DNA of 64,000 nucleotides from positions 112,816,145-112,880,144 of the forward strand of contig NC_134398.1 in the NCBI RefSeq assembly GCF_050003625.1, read 5' to 3'. A model generated the notes under the pieces. The model searched no databases. It was not told the DNA's origin and was given only the letters and a program-made list of their open reading frames with translations. A program made the position numbers and the translations under genes. The stretch's first letter is position 1; the number at the start of each line of letters is the position of its first letter. Shown one piece after another: positions 33,766 to 44,150 of this stretch. Origin of the DNA: Haematobia irritans. Lineage: Eukaryota; Arthropoda; Insecta; Diptera; Muscidae.

Positions 33766-34140
33766 CGGATGAAGTGAAAATAATAAAAACAAATAGATAT
33801 CAAGCTTGGCAAAATAAAGAATTTTGTTTAAACTGAAAAAGATCGAATAAGAAAAAATAAATCAAGATCTGAAAAACGTTAACTTAAGCAGTCTGCTAAT
33901 GTTTTTGGAACAATCTGGTTGGTTCAACAAAGAAAAATAATCAAGAAGGTTCAGCGAAAATTAGCCTTGGTTCAAAGACATGCGACTTTAACGGATGGAC
34001 GCTGGATTTACAAAATTTGTGTCCTATTTTTAATGAAAAATATTTTGAAGCAAAGATTATAAACTTACGAAAGATGATGGACGAACTCCTAGCGAAGAAG
34101 GTTATTTTGTGACAAGTAAACATTCAAAAGTGTTTAAAAG

Positions 34141-34319
34141 CAAAGACAATAAACTTTAGAAAGATAGGAAATTGGCTACTGAGGAGATCAAACCATTTAC
34201 GGTGTTTGTTTCATACTTTTCGTTTATCGAACCAAACATGTATGGAACCAACATTTATAGAACTAACATTTGGTATGACGCAAGCCAATTTCCTATCTTC
34301 CTAAAGTTTATTGTCTTTG
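34141..34319. repeat. 37-bp inverted repeat
   Basis: Arms 34141-34177 and 34283-34319 match at 36 of 37 positions when one is inverted (CAAAGACAATAAACTTTAG...). A weaker version of the same pair lies at 33404-33437 and 34058-34085. The spacer contains the repeat X phrase CATTTGGTATGACGCAAG. Confidence 0.8.
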
Positions 34320-34334
34320 TTCAAAACATCATAC

Positions 34335-34500
34335 ACCCTATGATTAAGAAATTGGCTAGGGAGTATGGAATAGGAGTAAATCCTACAAACACAGAACTGG
34401 TCATGTACTACAAAGAATGCAATATTCCAACTATTAAGCTCATCTACTTAGATAAAATTGCAATTCCTTTTAGAGAGTGTGCAAAATACCATGGAGTAAA
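34335..34500 (+). pseudogene. Diverged LINE RT fragment
   Basis: Encodes KKLAREYGIGVNPTNTELVM, then IPFRECAKYHGV, clearly related to the RT segment EKWAKDNGLGVNPAKTELVM ... IPFGECAKYLGV of copies A, B and D but much more diverged, so from an older or different family. The rest of that frame (34172-34558) has no LINE similarity. The stretch 34560-35810 has nothing I recognise. Confidence 0.7.
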
Positions 34501-35816
34501 GATTACATATATTTCTCAAAACGTGCACTGGGAGGCCTCTTCTTCGACAACACTGTGAATTTCACTATCATGCGGAGCCCTCCGCAGATTGCGCCGATCC
34601 ACTTCCATTTTTCCTCCATAGTACTCATAATGATTGGTATTTGCAGGGCTGAGGAGTGTCTCCAACTTTCATTCGACCCCAGCATCGACTCCGACTCCGG
34701 AGTCGAATCCAAGGAATATAACTAAACCTCGATTTAATAAGACTCATTTGTACTTCTATAACACTCCTTTTTAATCGATACAAATTATTTATTTATGTAT
34801 GGAAAGGAGCTCTAAATTTCACATTTGAAGCCAATTAAACTCTATAATTCAAATTTCAGGCCAAAATGGCTTCTATTTTCAGTATATTATGTTATGAGTC
34901 TATATATAGAGTTTAACTAACCCTACCTAATCTATACGAAGAAGCCAAATTTAAAATTTTTGGCCTTTTGGTATCGATATTTTTTGAACCATTTAACTTA
35001 TCACAGATCCAGTTATAAACGATTATTCGTCATCTTAATCCCTTTTATTTAAGTACCAGTATAATCGGAATTTCTAACCCGAGAGATAATTTTTTTAGTG
35101 AAAAAAGAGCGAAAAACTAAAAATAACGGGATGTCTGTTTTTTTAAAAAAATTTCAGCAGATCAAAATACATAAGAAAAGTTGCCTCTGTGTACATGATT
35201 TTTTTTTTGTAAACTAGTGTAATTTGTGCCACTTTTTCAAAAGTTTAAATTGTAAGGGAAGTTAATATCATAAAGAGATGTGTTATTCAGAAAATTGAAT
35301 ATTATGCAACAGCGATAAGCAGCTATCGTTCTTAATTCTTTTTATACGTGAACTGTTATGATTCAATTTAGGTTGGTAAAGCGTAATCTGAATATGTCAA
35401 ATTTATTGTGGCATTAAATATCGTTTCTATGAGAATTATGTTTAAGGTGTGTAGTGCGACCACAAGTAATAATTGATGATGGATCCCATGAGACCTAAGT
35501 TAAAAAAGTTTGCATTCACTCTTTGAGACTGATTGTTCCAGTTTGGCAGGCTATAATACTGAAACTGAATGCTGGACAGTATTGAAGCATAAATTTATTA
35601 TAGAAAAGTTGGGAGATATATGTCCCACTTAATTCGAAAAAGTAGAAAGAATCCAAAATTTAAATTTTTGGTTATATTCTCAAAAGCATGAATACCTTTA
35701 ACAACCATTCCAAAGCGAATCCTCCCAAATTGTCTATTTAATATATTTAACAAAACTTTATATTACAAATATACATACATTTAAAAAAGAGTTATATTGC
35801 AATTAATGATTTAGCA

Positions 35817-36452
35817 GTAGTCTTGTGTCGTTTCGGAACTAGTTCCAATGAACGGTTCACTAAATGGAACGACTGCCACTAGTTCCATCTCTTTCGTTCT
35901 CATCGTTCCTTTTGTCATTTAGTTTTATTTTCAATTTACGCTCTATCGTTCCGTGGATCGCAGTTTGATTTTTTTTACTTCTGTTTGAGCTATTTAAATC
36001 ATATATTTAAACCATTGATTGATATGCTGCTATTTAATAGAATCATTAATTCCATCTCAGGCTCTTCACAAACGACAAAAAATCGTAATTTCTTGAAATG
36101 AATAATTTTGCACAGAGTATAGTATTATTAAATCCAAAAATCCATCGAAAGAGTTTGGCTTCCTGGGTTTAGTTACTTCCTTAAATTTTCCATTCCTTTC
36201 ATTATTTTTTCTTACTATTACTATAAACTATTTGAAGTAATTTCACTCAATTTTCCATATTTTTGTATCTTTCAACTGACCACGAACTTCGTTACACATA
36301 GTAAACAAACAATGTCATGTCTGTCTTTAGTATTTAGATGACAGTGATGACAAATATAAAAATCCGGAACGAAAAGGAATGATGGAACGATTTGAAGGAA
36401 CTAGTACCTTTGTACAAAAGGAACGATGAGTCCGAATCACTACGGTGAACGA
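35817..36452. mobile_element. Putative MITE with GGAACGA/GGAACTAGT sub-terminal repeats
   Basis: Left end GTAGTCTTGTGTCGTTTCGG, right end inverted GTAGTGATTCGGACTCATCG. GGAACTAGT and AACGAT/ATCGTTCC motifs recur near both ends. Sub-terminal repeats suggest a hAT-like element, but no clear target duplication is seen. Confidence 0.4.
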
Positions 36453-36733
36453 TTTTGTCCAAGTCTATTTAGCAGAGATCAGAGATGGTCTTTATCAAGC
36501 TATTTTAGGTTTGCGACTGTCGCAAAGTTGTAAACGTCGTAAATATAGAAAAAGTACCAAACGTCACAAACTCAAAATACTTCAGTCGCTTCAGCTAGGC
36601 AGCGAATGATATCCAAGATAATGATATGTTCGAAGAAATTTCAGAAATTTCTCAGGAATGTTATTAACAGGTTTAAAAACCTTGAGAATAGAGTTATTTC
36701 AATTGGAGATTCCAAGCCACAATTACTATGAAC

Positions 36734-36815
36734 ACCGAAAAAAAAGTTTACTATTTTTTATGAAAAATGAACTAACCCATAGTAAGAATGACCATGATTT
36801 GGCGCCAAAGATTTT
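36734..36815 (-). repeat. Element L, diverged fragment (left part)
   Basis: CACCGAAAAAAAAGTTTACT and 'GACCATGATTTGGCGCCAAAGATTTTT' correspond to 62153-62229. Continues after the DINE element at 38327. Confidence 0.5.
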
Positions 36816-38326
36816 TATACCCTGCGCCACACTGTGGAACAGGGTATTATAAGTTAGTGCATATGTTTGTAACACCCAGAAGGAGACGAGATAGACACAT
36901 GGTGTCTTTGGCAATAATGCTCAGGGTGGGTCCCTGAGTCGATATAACCATGTCCGTCTGTCCGTCCGTCCGTCCCTCCGTCTGTCTGTGAACACATTTT
37001 TGTGATCAAAGTCTAGGTCGCAATTTAAGTCCAATCGCAATCAAATTTGACACATGTTCCTAATTTGGGTCAGAATAGAACCCTATTGATTTTGGAAGAA
37101 ATCGGTTCAGGTTTAGATATAGCTCCCATATATATCTTTCGCCCGATATGAACTAATATGGACCCAGCAGCCAGAGTTTTTTACCGATTTGCTTGAAATT
37201 TTGTACAAACATAACACTTAGTCGTATAGTCAAGTGCGCAAAATTTGATTGAAATCGGTTCAGATTTAGATATAGCTCCCATATATATCTTTCGCCCGAT
37301 ATGGACTTATATGGCCCCAGAAGCCAGATGTTTGGCCGAATTTGGTTGAAATTTTGCACTAGGAGTACAATTAGTAGTATAGTCAAGTGTGCAAAATTTG
37401 ATTGAAATCGGTTCAAATTTAGATATAGCTCCCATATATATCTTTCGCACGATATGGACTAATATGGTCCTAAAAGCCAGAGTTTTGGCCCAATTTGGTT
37501 GAAATTTTGTACAGGGAGTAGATTTAGCATTGTAGCTATGCGTGCCAAATTTGGTTGAAATCGATTCAGATTTAGATATAGCTCCCATATATATCTTTCG
37601 CCCGATATGCACTTATATGGACCCAGAAGCCAGAGTTTTGTCCCGATTAGCTTGAAATTTTGCACAAGGAGTACAATTAGTAGTATAGTCATGTGTGCCA
37701 AATTTGATTGAAATTGGTTCAGATTTAGATATAGCTTCCATATATATTTTTCGCCCGATATGGACTTATATGGCCCCAGAAGCCAGAGTTTTGGCCCAAT
37801 TTGGTTGAAATTTTGCACTAGGAGTACAATTAGTAATATAGTCATGTGTGCCAAATTTGGTTCAGATTTAGATATAGCTCCCATATATATGTTTTTCTGA
37901 TTTCGACAAAAATGGTCAAAATACCAACATTTTCCTTGTTAAGTCGCCACTGCTTAGTCGAAAAGTTGTAAAAATGACTCTAATTTTCCTAAACTTCTAA
38001 TGCATACATATCGAGCGATAAATCATAAATAAACTTTGCGAAGTTTCCTTAAAATTGCTTCAGATTTAAATATTTCCCATTTTTTTACTAAAATTGTGTT
38101 CCACCCTAGTGCATTAGCCAACTTAAATTTTGAGTCTTTAGACTTTTTAAAAGTCTATCAAATTCTGTCCAAATCGAGTGATATTTAAATGTATTTGGGA
38201 CAAACCTTCATATATAGCACCCAACACATTTGACGGATGTGATATGGTATCGAAAATTTAGATCTGCAAAGTGGTGCAGGGTATAATATAGTCGGCCCCG
38301 CCCGACTTTAGACTTTCCTTACTTGT
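36816..38326 (+). mobile_element. DINE-1/INE-1-like (Helentron-associated) element 3
   Basis: Begins TATACCCTGCGCCACACTGT with inverted AACAGGGTAT, has GAGTCGATAT and a (GTCY)n block (36954-36988), and ends GACTTTCCTTACTTGT. Split L-element sequence on both sides gives the empty site GATTTTT|TC (compare 62222-62232), again T|T without duplication. Minus ORFs inside it are artefacts of 153-bp periodicity. Confidence 0.85.
37090..37890. repeat. 153-bp tandem array in DINE element 3
   Basis: AGCTCCCATATATAT begins at 37121, 37274, 37427, 37580 and (AGCTTCC) 37733, each exactly 153 apart, then at 37876. The unit sequence differs from the array at 30180-31400 although the length is the same. Confidence 0.95.
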
Positions 38327-38400
38327 TTTCGTCTAGATAAGTTCATGATTTTCTTATAAATTAGTTCATGTATTGCATTGTATTTTAGTTCATTATTACT
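38327..38400 (-). repeat. Element L, diverged fragment (right part)
   Basis: 'GTCTAGATAAG', 'TTATAAATTAGTT' and 'CATTGTATTTTAGTTCATTA' follow the order of 62230-62302, completing the fragment begun at 36734. Confidence 0.45.
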
Positions 38401-39792
38401 ACGCTGTGGAAAGAATATACTTAAACTCATTCAAAATATTCCTGCAATCCGGAAAAATGAAAATTTTTTTGGGAAATCTGAAATTGGTTTGAAATAAACT
38501 GTTAATCAGTATAATTTAAAAAAAAGTAGAGAAATTGAGGAATCAAAGGTACTGTATGTTATATAACTAAAAAATTATTCGTACAAAACAAGTCAATTTT
38601 CTACACAGAAAAAAAATTGTCTCGTAAATTTAAGAAGATTTTTACAATAATTTATTACAAGAATTTTCCAGAATTTTAGTTCATTTTTCGTATCTTTAAC
38701 GAAAATTAACTACTCGAAAGGAAGTTTTACAAATTTTAAGTAGCAATCGTTTAGTTCATAGCCTACAAAATACGATGGAAATTTCCTTAAAAATTTTCTT
38801 AACTGGTAGTTAAAAATTCTTTCGTCATACTATAAAACTACTTATGAAATGTAAAATACTTTCTAAATAATAAGTGTAATTTATTATAAAGAGTTTTTGT
38901 ATGAGAAAATATTTTTTTACGAAAATTTGACTTGAAAGCGGATAGCAATTTCTTACTGGCAATTCCTATAGTTAATAATAGTTGGTACAACATTTCTCAA
39001 TGAAATATTTTTAGTTCACATGTAATTAAATTTATAGACATTTTCGTCAAAAATGGGTAGATATCATTTCATGAAGTTTTTGCTAATTTTAAGTTAAACG
39101 TTTCATCGTTCTTATACTGATATGCATTTAAGAGTATTGTTTTTAGAGTAAATTATGGACAGATGCGATGAACTAATGCATAGTACAGAGATCTTTCTCG
39201 TCAAAGTGGAATATGTTTAATGTAAAGATGATGTTACTTGAAATTTTTTGAGAGTGAGAGCATGCAATGCAATAATGAGAAATGGTAGCGAGTGATGGGG
39301 ATGTTGTGTATATCTGACCGTGGGGTTGTTTTTATTTTTGTTCTTTCAGTGGTTTGTGTGTACGTGTGTGTGTTTATTATTCGCGAATGGCTTATTTGTC
39401 TGGATGATGTGTTGTTTTCATTGAAGGCACATGTGTTTTTGTTGTTGTAGAAATGTTTTGGTTTTGCTTGGTTTTGTTTGGAATGCTTCAGTTGTATAGT
39501 TGGCGTGGGCTGTTGCACCTTTTTAGCAAGTATGTAACAAGGGAATATAAAGGTATGGAATATTTTGGGTTTTTGAGACATATATTGGTGTTTGTTTATT
39601 ATAACCTTTAAATGAAAGTTATTAATATTTTAGCGATGAGGAGTACAATGGCGAAGTGATGATCGGTAGCTTAGAAAAAAGTTATTATTTTTCAATATTT
39701 AGGAAAAAATGCTGAAATGGAAAGTATATTGAAATTGTTTTATCTAATTTCATTTTTATTATTCAATGTAAAAAATAAATATTCAATTTCAG

Positions 39793-40760
39793 AGTAACTC
39801 CAGATGAATTTGGAAAATTGTTTGTTACACCTCAGCGTATAGTTTAATCATAAATAGGTAAGTGTTCTTTTTTCAATGTGGTTTTCTTTTAAAAAAATAA
39901 TATTCTTTATGTATATTATTATTGGCTAATTATTATTGTTTAACCAGTTTCATGTTTTTCTTTGTTGTAAAAAAATATTTAATTTAAGAGCAACCCCAGA
40001 TGGATTCGGACAAATTTTTATATATCTCCTCAGCGTATAATTTAATAGAGAGTGGTAAATTTTCTTTTAAAAATTGGCTTTCTTTTCACTAGAATATTTA
40101 CGTTTTTATGACCTTTTTATTATAAAAATTACAGGTTTTTAAACCTTATTTTAGTATTACTTTAATCAAATATTTTTGGAAACCAATTTAATATTTTTAA
40201 TGTAAAAAACAAATATTTAATTTCAGAATAACAATTTGGAAACGTTTTTATGAATTTGTAAGCTTTCTTTAACATTCTTTTAACCAGAATATTTATTTTA
40301 TTTATTTCTTTAATTAGATTTTTTGGAAACTAATTTAATTTTTTTTATTTAATGTAAAAAATAAATATTTAATTTCAGAGTAACCCCAAATGAATTTCGA
40401 TAACTTTTTAACCTCAGCGTACAATGTAATAGAGAATTGGTAAGTTTTATATTAAAACTTTGGATTTCTTTTAACAAGAATATTTATTGCATTATGTCCT
40501 TCACATCGACAACACAATTTTATGAGTTAATATAACATATTACTTAATGCATTATTTCTCTAATTGTTTCAGGTACAAACTTTATGAGGTACGTTTATCT
40601 AAGAAAAGTTGAATTCCTTACGTCATTTAATAAAATGCCCCCAATTATGGTAAGTTACAAGCTAATTTAAAGAGCTAAAAAATTATATTTTATTACACGT
40701 TAATTTTTAACAATTTTCATTATTCCTTCCATTTTTTCAGCAAGATATGTGAAAAATATA
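39793..40760 (+). other. Array of splice-bounded exon-like modules, copy 1
   Basis: Modules (acceptor AG before, donor GT after): 39793-39857 (65 nt), 39989-40054 (66), 40227-40257 (31), 40379-40439 (61), 40573-40649 (77, with an alternative GT after 40588) and a last one from 40741, followed by GATGAATAAAAAAC. Most acceptors read AATTTCAG, most donors GTAAGT or GTAAGC. The first, second and fourth exon bodies are homologous (AGTAACYCCARATGAATT ... CCTCAGCGTA). No common reading frame survives. A spliced non-coding or formerly coding transcript of the element is inferred. Confidence 0.65.
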
Positions 40761-40817
40761 CCTACGATGAATAAAAAACTAAGGAAAAGTCAAAATGTCA
40801 AAAAAGCGAGTTAAAAT

Positions 40818-41807
40818 AAACTACACCCTCACAAAAAATCGCTTCTGTAACATATACTCCCAAACATATTTTGCTTCAAGCATATACATTTTTGGGTATT
40901 GCCCAAACATTTATATGTTTGATATCTTCCAATATATAATATGTTTGAAAGCATATTGGTCTAAACAATATATGTTTGGATAGTCTAAGTTCCAAACATT
41001 TTGTATTTTTGCATCCAAATTCAATAATGTTGTCTTCCAAAAAACAATATGTTATTATGTGAACATATAATATGTTTGGAAGCATTTTGCACCCAAAAAT
41101 ATTATATGCTTAAAAAAAATTCTCCCAAACAATATTGTGCTCAACATTTTATTTATTTATTTATATATTTACAATCATAATGAATTATGAAAATAAACAG
41201 GTAATATAGGTGCTAACAACATAGGTTTTCGACCTGAATGCTCAAAATTTTGTTTCTGCCTAATTATAAATTCCCTCACATCTTTCTCACTTCCACGAGA
41301 TTTTTTAGTTCTTAGCACCTTTTTCTGTAATACAAACATTGTAGAAGAAATTATTCAATTTGATGATTTTTTTATTTTAATTTTACCTTTTGCCGGACGG
41401 GGATTCGAACAGCGGACCACACAGTTTGTAAGGATCAAAGAAGTAGCTGATCAATTGCCCAAGGAAAAATAAAATGTTAATTTTGTAATAACAAGCAACA
41501 ACCACCAACTTAATTCAATATCGCTCCCTGTTAAATAGCGCTCCAAGCTACTAAACACACATATGTTTATAAGCTATTTCTAAATTAATATATGTTTGCA
41601 TCCAAGCATATTATATTTACAAACATTTTATGTCCCAAACATAATATGTTCTAACATATTAACATATATGTCCCAAACATGTTATGCTAGTTTATGAACA
41701 TTATATGCTTGCACTCAAAAATATTGTATTTAAAAATTTGTGTTCCAAACATATAAGGTTTATAGCCAAACATATGAAAAACAGTCTTTTTCATCCGTGT
41801 TCTTTCT
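40818..41807 (+). mobile_element. Element N, copy 1, nested in L
   Basis: Termini CACCCTCACAAAAAATCGC and, inverted, CACGGATGAAAAAGACTG. Interior rich in AACATATTATGTTTG-type palindromic words. The L paralog reads AAACTACTTTCTTG here (54252-54265), consistent with a TA (now TT on one side) target. Contains SINE S2 at 41278-41470. Confidence 0.65.
41278..41470 (-). mobile_element. tRNA-derived SINE, family S2, copy 2
   Basis: Minus strand has GTTCGAATCCCC (box B) near 41400 and the family body ending 'CTCGTGGAAGTGAGAAAGAT', matching 5585-5785. Box A is degraded here. Confidence 0.6.
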
Positions 41808-42289
41808 TGTTCCACGTGGTCATAATTTTTATTCACAAAAACATTGTATTAAGAACTTTCATCATAAGTTTTTATAATAAAGTACTTTTGCTTAAAGAAA
41901 GTTTACTTTTATTGTATGAAAATTTTCATAATAGTAAAACGGATTGTTGTTTCTTTAATTATTTAATTTCTCTGTACTGTGGAATGATTGATTTAAAAAT
42001 AATTTAGTCGTCGACATTTTAAAGAGACTGTTAACCAATTTTTATTATCGGGATTCCCAAAAAATAAGCAAGTAAACCAAAATAATACTGACTTTTTAAC
42101 TTGGTGGGGGTATATAAATCTTATGGTGTTGTAAAAATGAACTAAAATACAATGTTATAGATTAACTAAAATTTAAGAGAATTATAAACTAAACAAGTTG
42201 AAAAAATCTTAAGGGCTAAATCATGGTCAATATTACTACAGTTTAGTTCATTTTGCAATGGAAAAGTGTTCACTGTTTTTTCAGTGTAT

Positions 42290-43439
42290 AATTTCAAATT
42301 TATTTCAAAAAATTATTATTATATTACACAAAACTATGGCTTATGATTTACAATAAAGGAGATATTTGTATTCGTACGTTGGATGCAGTTACTTGCTTCT
42401 TCAAAAGAGTTTCTATGTTATTAGGACTAAACTAATTAATTTTAAATTCCATGTTTTCTATCCATATGAAAGATATATGTGTCATAAGTTGCAATATTCA
42501 TTGAATTGTTGTCCAATTTCACCGATTTTGGCTAACTTTTGTTGGGCGGATTTGTCTTAAAAGCATCTTAAACTGCAAAGTTATACAAAATAAAAGAACA
42601 ATATTATCAAATTCTATCGTACATATTGATTTTTAACTTACGGGTTTCAAGAGTATTTCCTAGAGTCAATAAGGATATCAGCTTAGTATTAAACAGTAAG
42701 AATATTCCAAAAAATTACCATTACAAAGCCTGTCTATCTGCAAGTGAAAATAATTATTTTTAATAAATGGACATTTTGGTTTTATTAAAAACGGACAAAA
42801 TACCGTTTATAGAAAAACTTACCACATTGAAAAATCCATCTAGTAGGTACATTATTAGAATCATATCCATGGACTAATGGGACATTTTTGAAATTATTCT
42901 CAGAATATATTTGAAATAAAAAATATTATAAATTAGACATAATTTCCCCTTGTCAGTATAGCATTTAGTATTTAAGGTGGATATTAAGTTCGAGTCTCTA
43001 AAAAATCCCTCACATGATGCAATGATTTCATTACTCTCTTCTCACGTTTATTGATTAGTTGGAATTCTATCTATACGTTAAGGTAAAATATATACCAAAT
43101 CTATGAGGAATCTATAAAAAATGATATACACCCGTCAAGGATTATATTAACTACTTTTTATTCTACTTTATCTAAAAGTTTCAATGTGAGGAAAAACACT
43201 CCAACTTATAATAAAAAGGGAAATAATCTGTAGGTAGCCATCATACGAATCGGTAATGTCGTTAAGTTAATTTTTACTACAAAATTTTTTTTCCATACAA
43301 AATTTTTTCTTAGTAAATTGTCCACATTTCGTAGTAAGATTTATATTGCCCATGTATTTTTATAGTAGAATCAACGATGCATTAACTAGTGTGTTGGAAA
43401 TTTATTTAAGGAAAAATTCTTCCTTTTCCTTTAGCTAAG
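42290..43439. other. Gene-free AT-rich stretch
   Basis: No recognisable gene or repeat copy apart from short A/T-rich words; the 64-codon frame at 42366 has no motif. Confidence 0.45.
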
Positions 43440-43536
43440 TTAATTTTCGAAAAATGAACTATATTACAGTAAATGTGTTGAACTATGTGGAAGTCAAAAT
43501 GGTCCTTAAATTCACAAGACACTTTTTTTCTGTGAA
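43440..43536. repeat. L-like TIR remnant
   Basis: Ends GACACTTTTTTTCTGTG, the inverse of the CACAGAAAAA end of element L, preceded by the block shared with 3713-3757. Confidence 0.45.
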
Positions 43537-43609
43537 CTAATTGATGGTGTAGTAAACATGATGGTCGGCATTCGCTCATTCTTTCTTTCAAAAATATGTA
43601 TGCAGAAAC

Positions 43610-44038
43610 TGCACCCTCAACAAAAATCGCATCTGTAACATATACTCCCAAACGCATTCTGCTGCAAGCATATATATTTTCAGGATTGGTCCAAACAAAA
43701 TATTGTTTGTATTGTTCAAACGTATTATCCTTCACCTTAGGAAAACATTGGTAGAAAAAAATTTCAATGAAATTTTCTTTGTGTGTATATATTTTTAAAG
43801 CACCGATTGGTTACTTTAATTTTTTTACTTAATGCATACTCTCTCGATCTCTCTTTCTAAACACATATATGTTATGTCCCAAACATACTATGTTTTAACA
43901 TATTAACATATATGTTACAAACATGTTATGCTAGTTTATGAACATTGTATGCGTGCACTTAAAAATATGCTAAAAATTTGAGTTCCAAACAAACAATTTT
44001 TACACCGAAAAATATGAACAACAGTCTTTTCGTCCGTG
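43610..44038 (+). mobile_element. Element N, copy 2
   Basis: Begins CACCCTCAACAAAAATCGCA and ends CAGTCTTTTCGTCCGTGTG. Same order of words as copy 1 but shorter, without the SINE. Confidence 0.65.
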
Positions 44039-44150
44039 TGAGAGGAAGGAAAACTACTTTAGTCTTGTATAAAAGAATTTTTGTTTAGAGAAATCATTCT
44101 TTGGCTTATTAAAGTCAATTTCCATACTAATTAAAAGTTTTCAAAATTGT

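Larger units (their letters stand above)
33071..33866 (+). mobile_element. Penelope-like fragment with repeat X, inserted in LINE B
   Basis: LINE copy A is continuous where this block starts and stops (GGCGGATCTGG, 12470-12480). The first 60 nt encode LTIENDEKLISFDVVSLFPS, a Penelope-type RT motif, ending at a TAA. Then come two 100-bp copies of repeat X and a non-coding tail with a hammerhead-like core at 33727. Target duplication is at most a few bases. Confidence 0.6.
27215..33940 (+). pseudogene. LINE copy B ORF2 (EN-RT-RNase H), interrupted
   Basis: ATG at 27215 overlaps the ORF1 end. EN reads without a break to 27799, where a TAA replaces a codon, and continues to ~28486 (motifs GWDANAHHSMWGSSD, SDHRYISFKF). 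A deletion near 28560 removes RT fingers. RT and the start of RNase H read from 28585 to 29891, with GTPQGGVLSPLLWN, FYTDGSKLDGQ and, unusually, AYEDD in place of YADD at the catalytic site. The 2.54 kb insertion follows. RNase H and the zinc-finger region resume at 32432-33070, and the last residues are at 33867-33940. Confidence 0.85.
25710..33957 (+). mobile_element. LINE copy B, interrupted by three nested insertions
   Basis: Full 5' end (CAACCGTCGAAC, shared with 50453 and 63837) and LINE sequence in four blocks: 25710-26362, 26643-29891, 32432-33070 and 33867-33957. Interrupted by a piggyBac-like MITE, a DINE-like element and a Penelope fragment. Copies A and D supply the uninterrupted sequence at each junction. 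The 3' UTR is cut at about 33957, so the CCTAA tail is missing. Confidence 0.9.
38603..42285 (+). mobile_element. Element L, copy 1 (TIR element with exon-like array)
   Basis: Left end ACACAGAAAAAAAATTGTCT, right end GTTCACTGTTTTTTCAGTG; the paralog at 51783-54741 has the same limits. It carries the module array at 39793-40741 and the nested N element at 40818-41807. No transposase is seen. The 115-codon minus ORF at 39234-39581 is frameshifted in copy 2 and is not called. Right-hand part 41808-42285 is shared with 54255-54741 and, inverted, 62153-62640. Confidence 0.75.

Noticed and set aside
36954..36988. (GTCY)n as an independent microsatellite, also at 13861 and 30022
   Set aside because: It occurs at the same internal place in all three DINE elements and is part of the family structure, as in mini-me/INE-1.
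37153..37884. Three overlapping minus ORFs with repeated Trp-Leu-Leu-Gly-Pro-Tyr
   Set aside because: Same cause: 153-bp periodicity in DINE element 3, open in several frames at once.
39234..39581. 115-codon minus ORF in element L copy 1
   Set aside because: The frame is disrupted by indels in copy 2 (52373-52621) and runs antisense to the exon-like array direction; no family motif.
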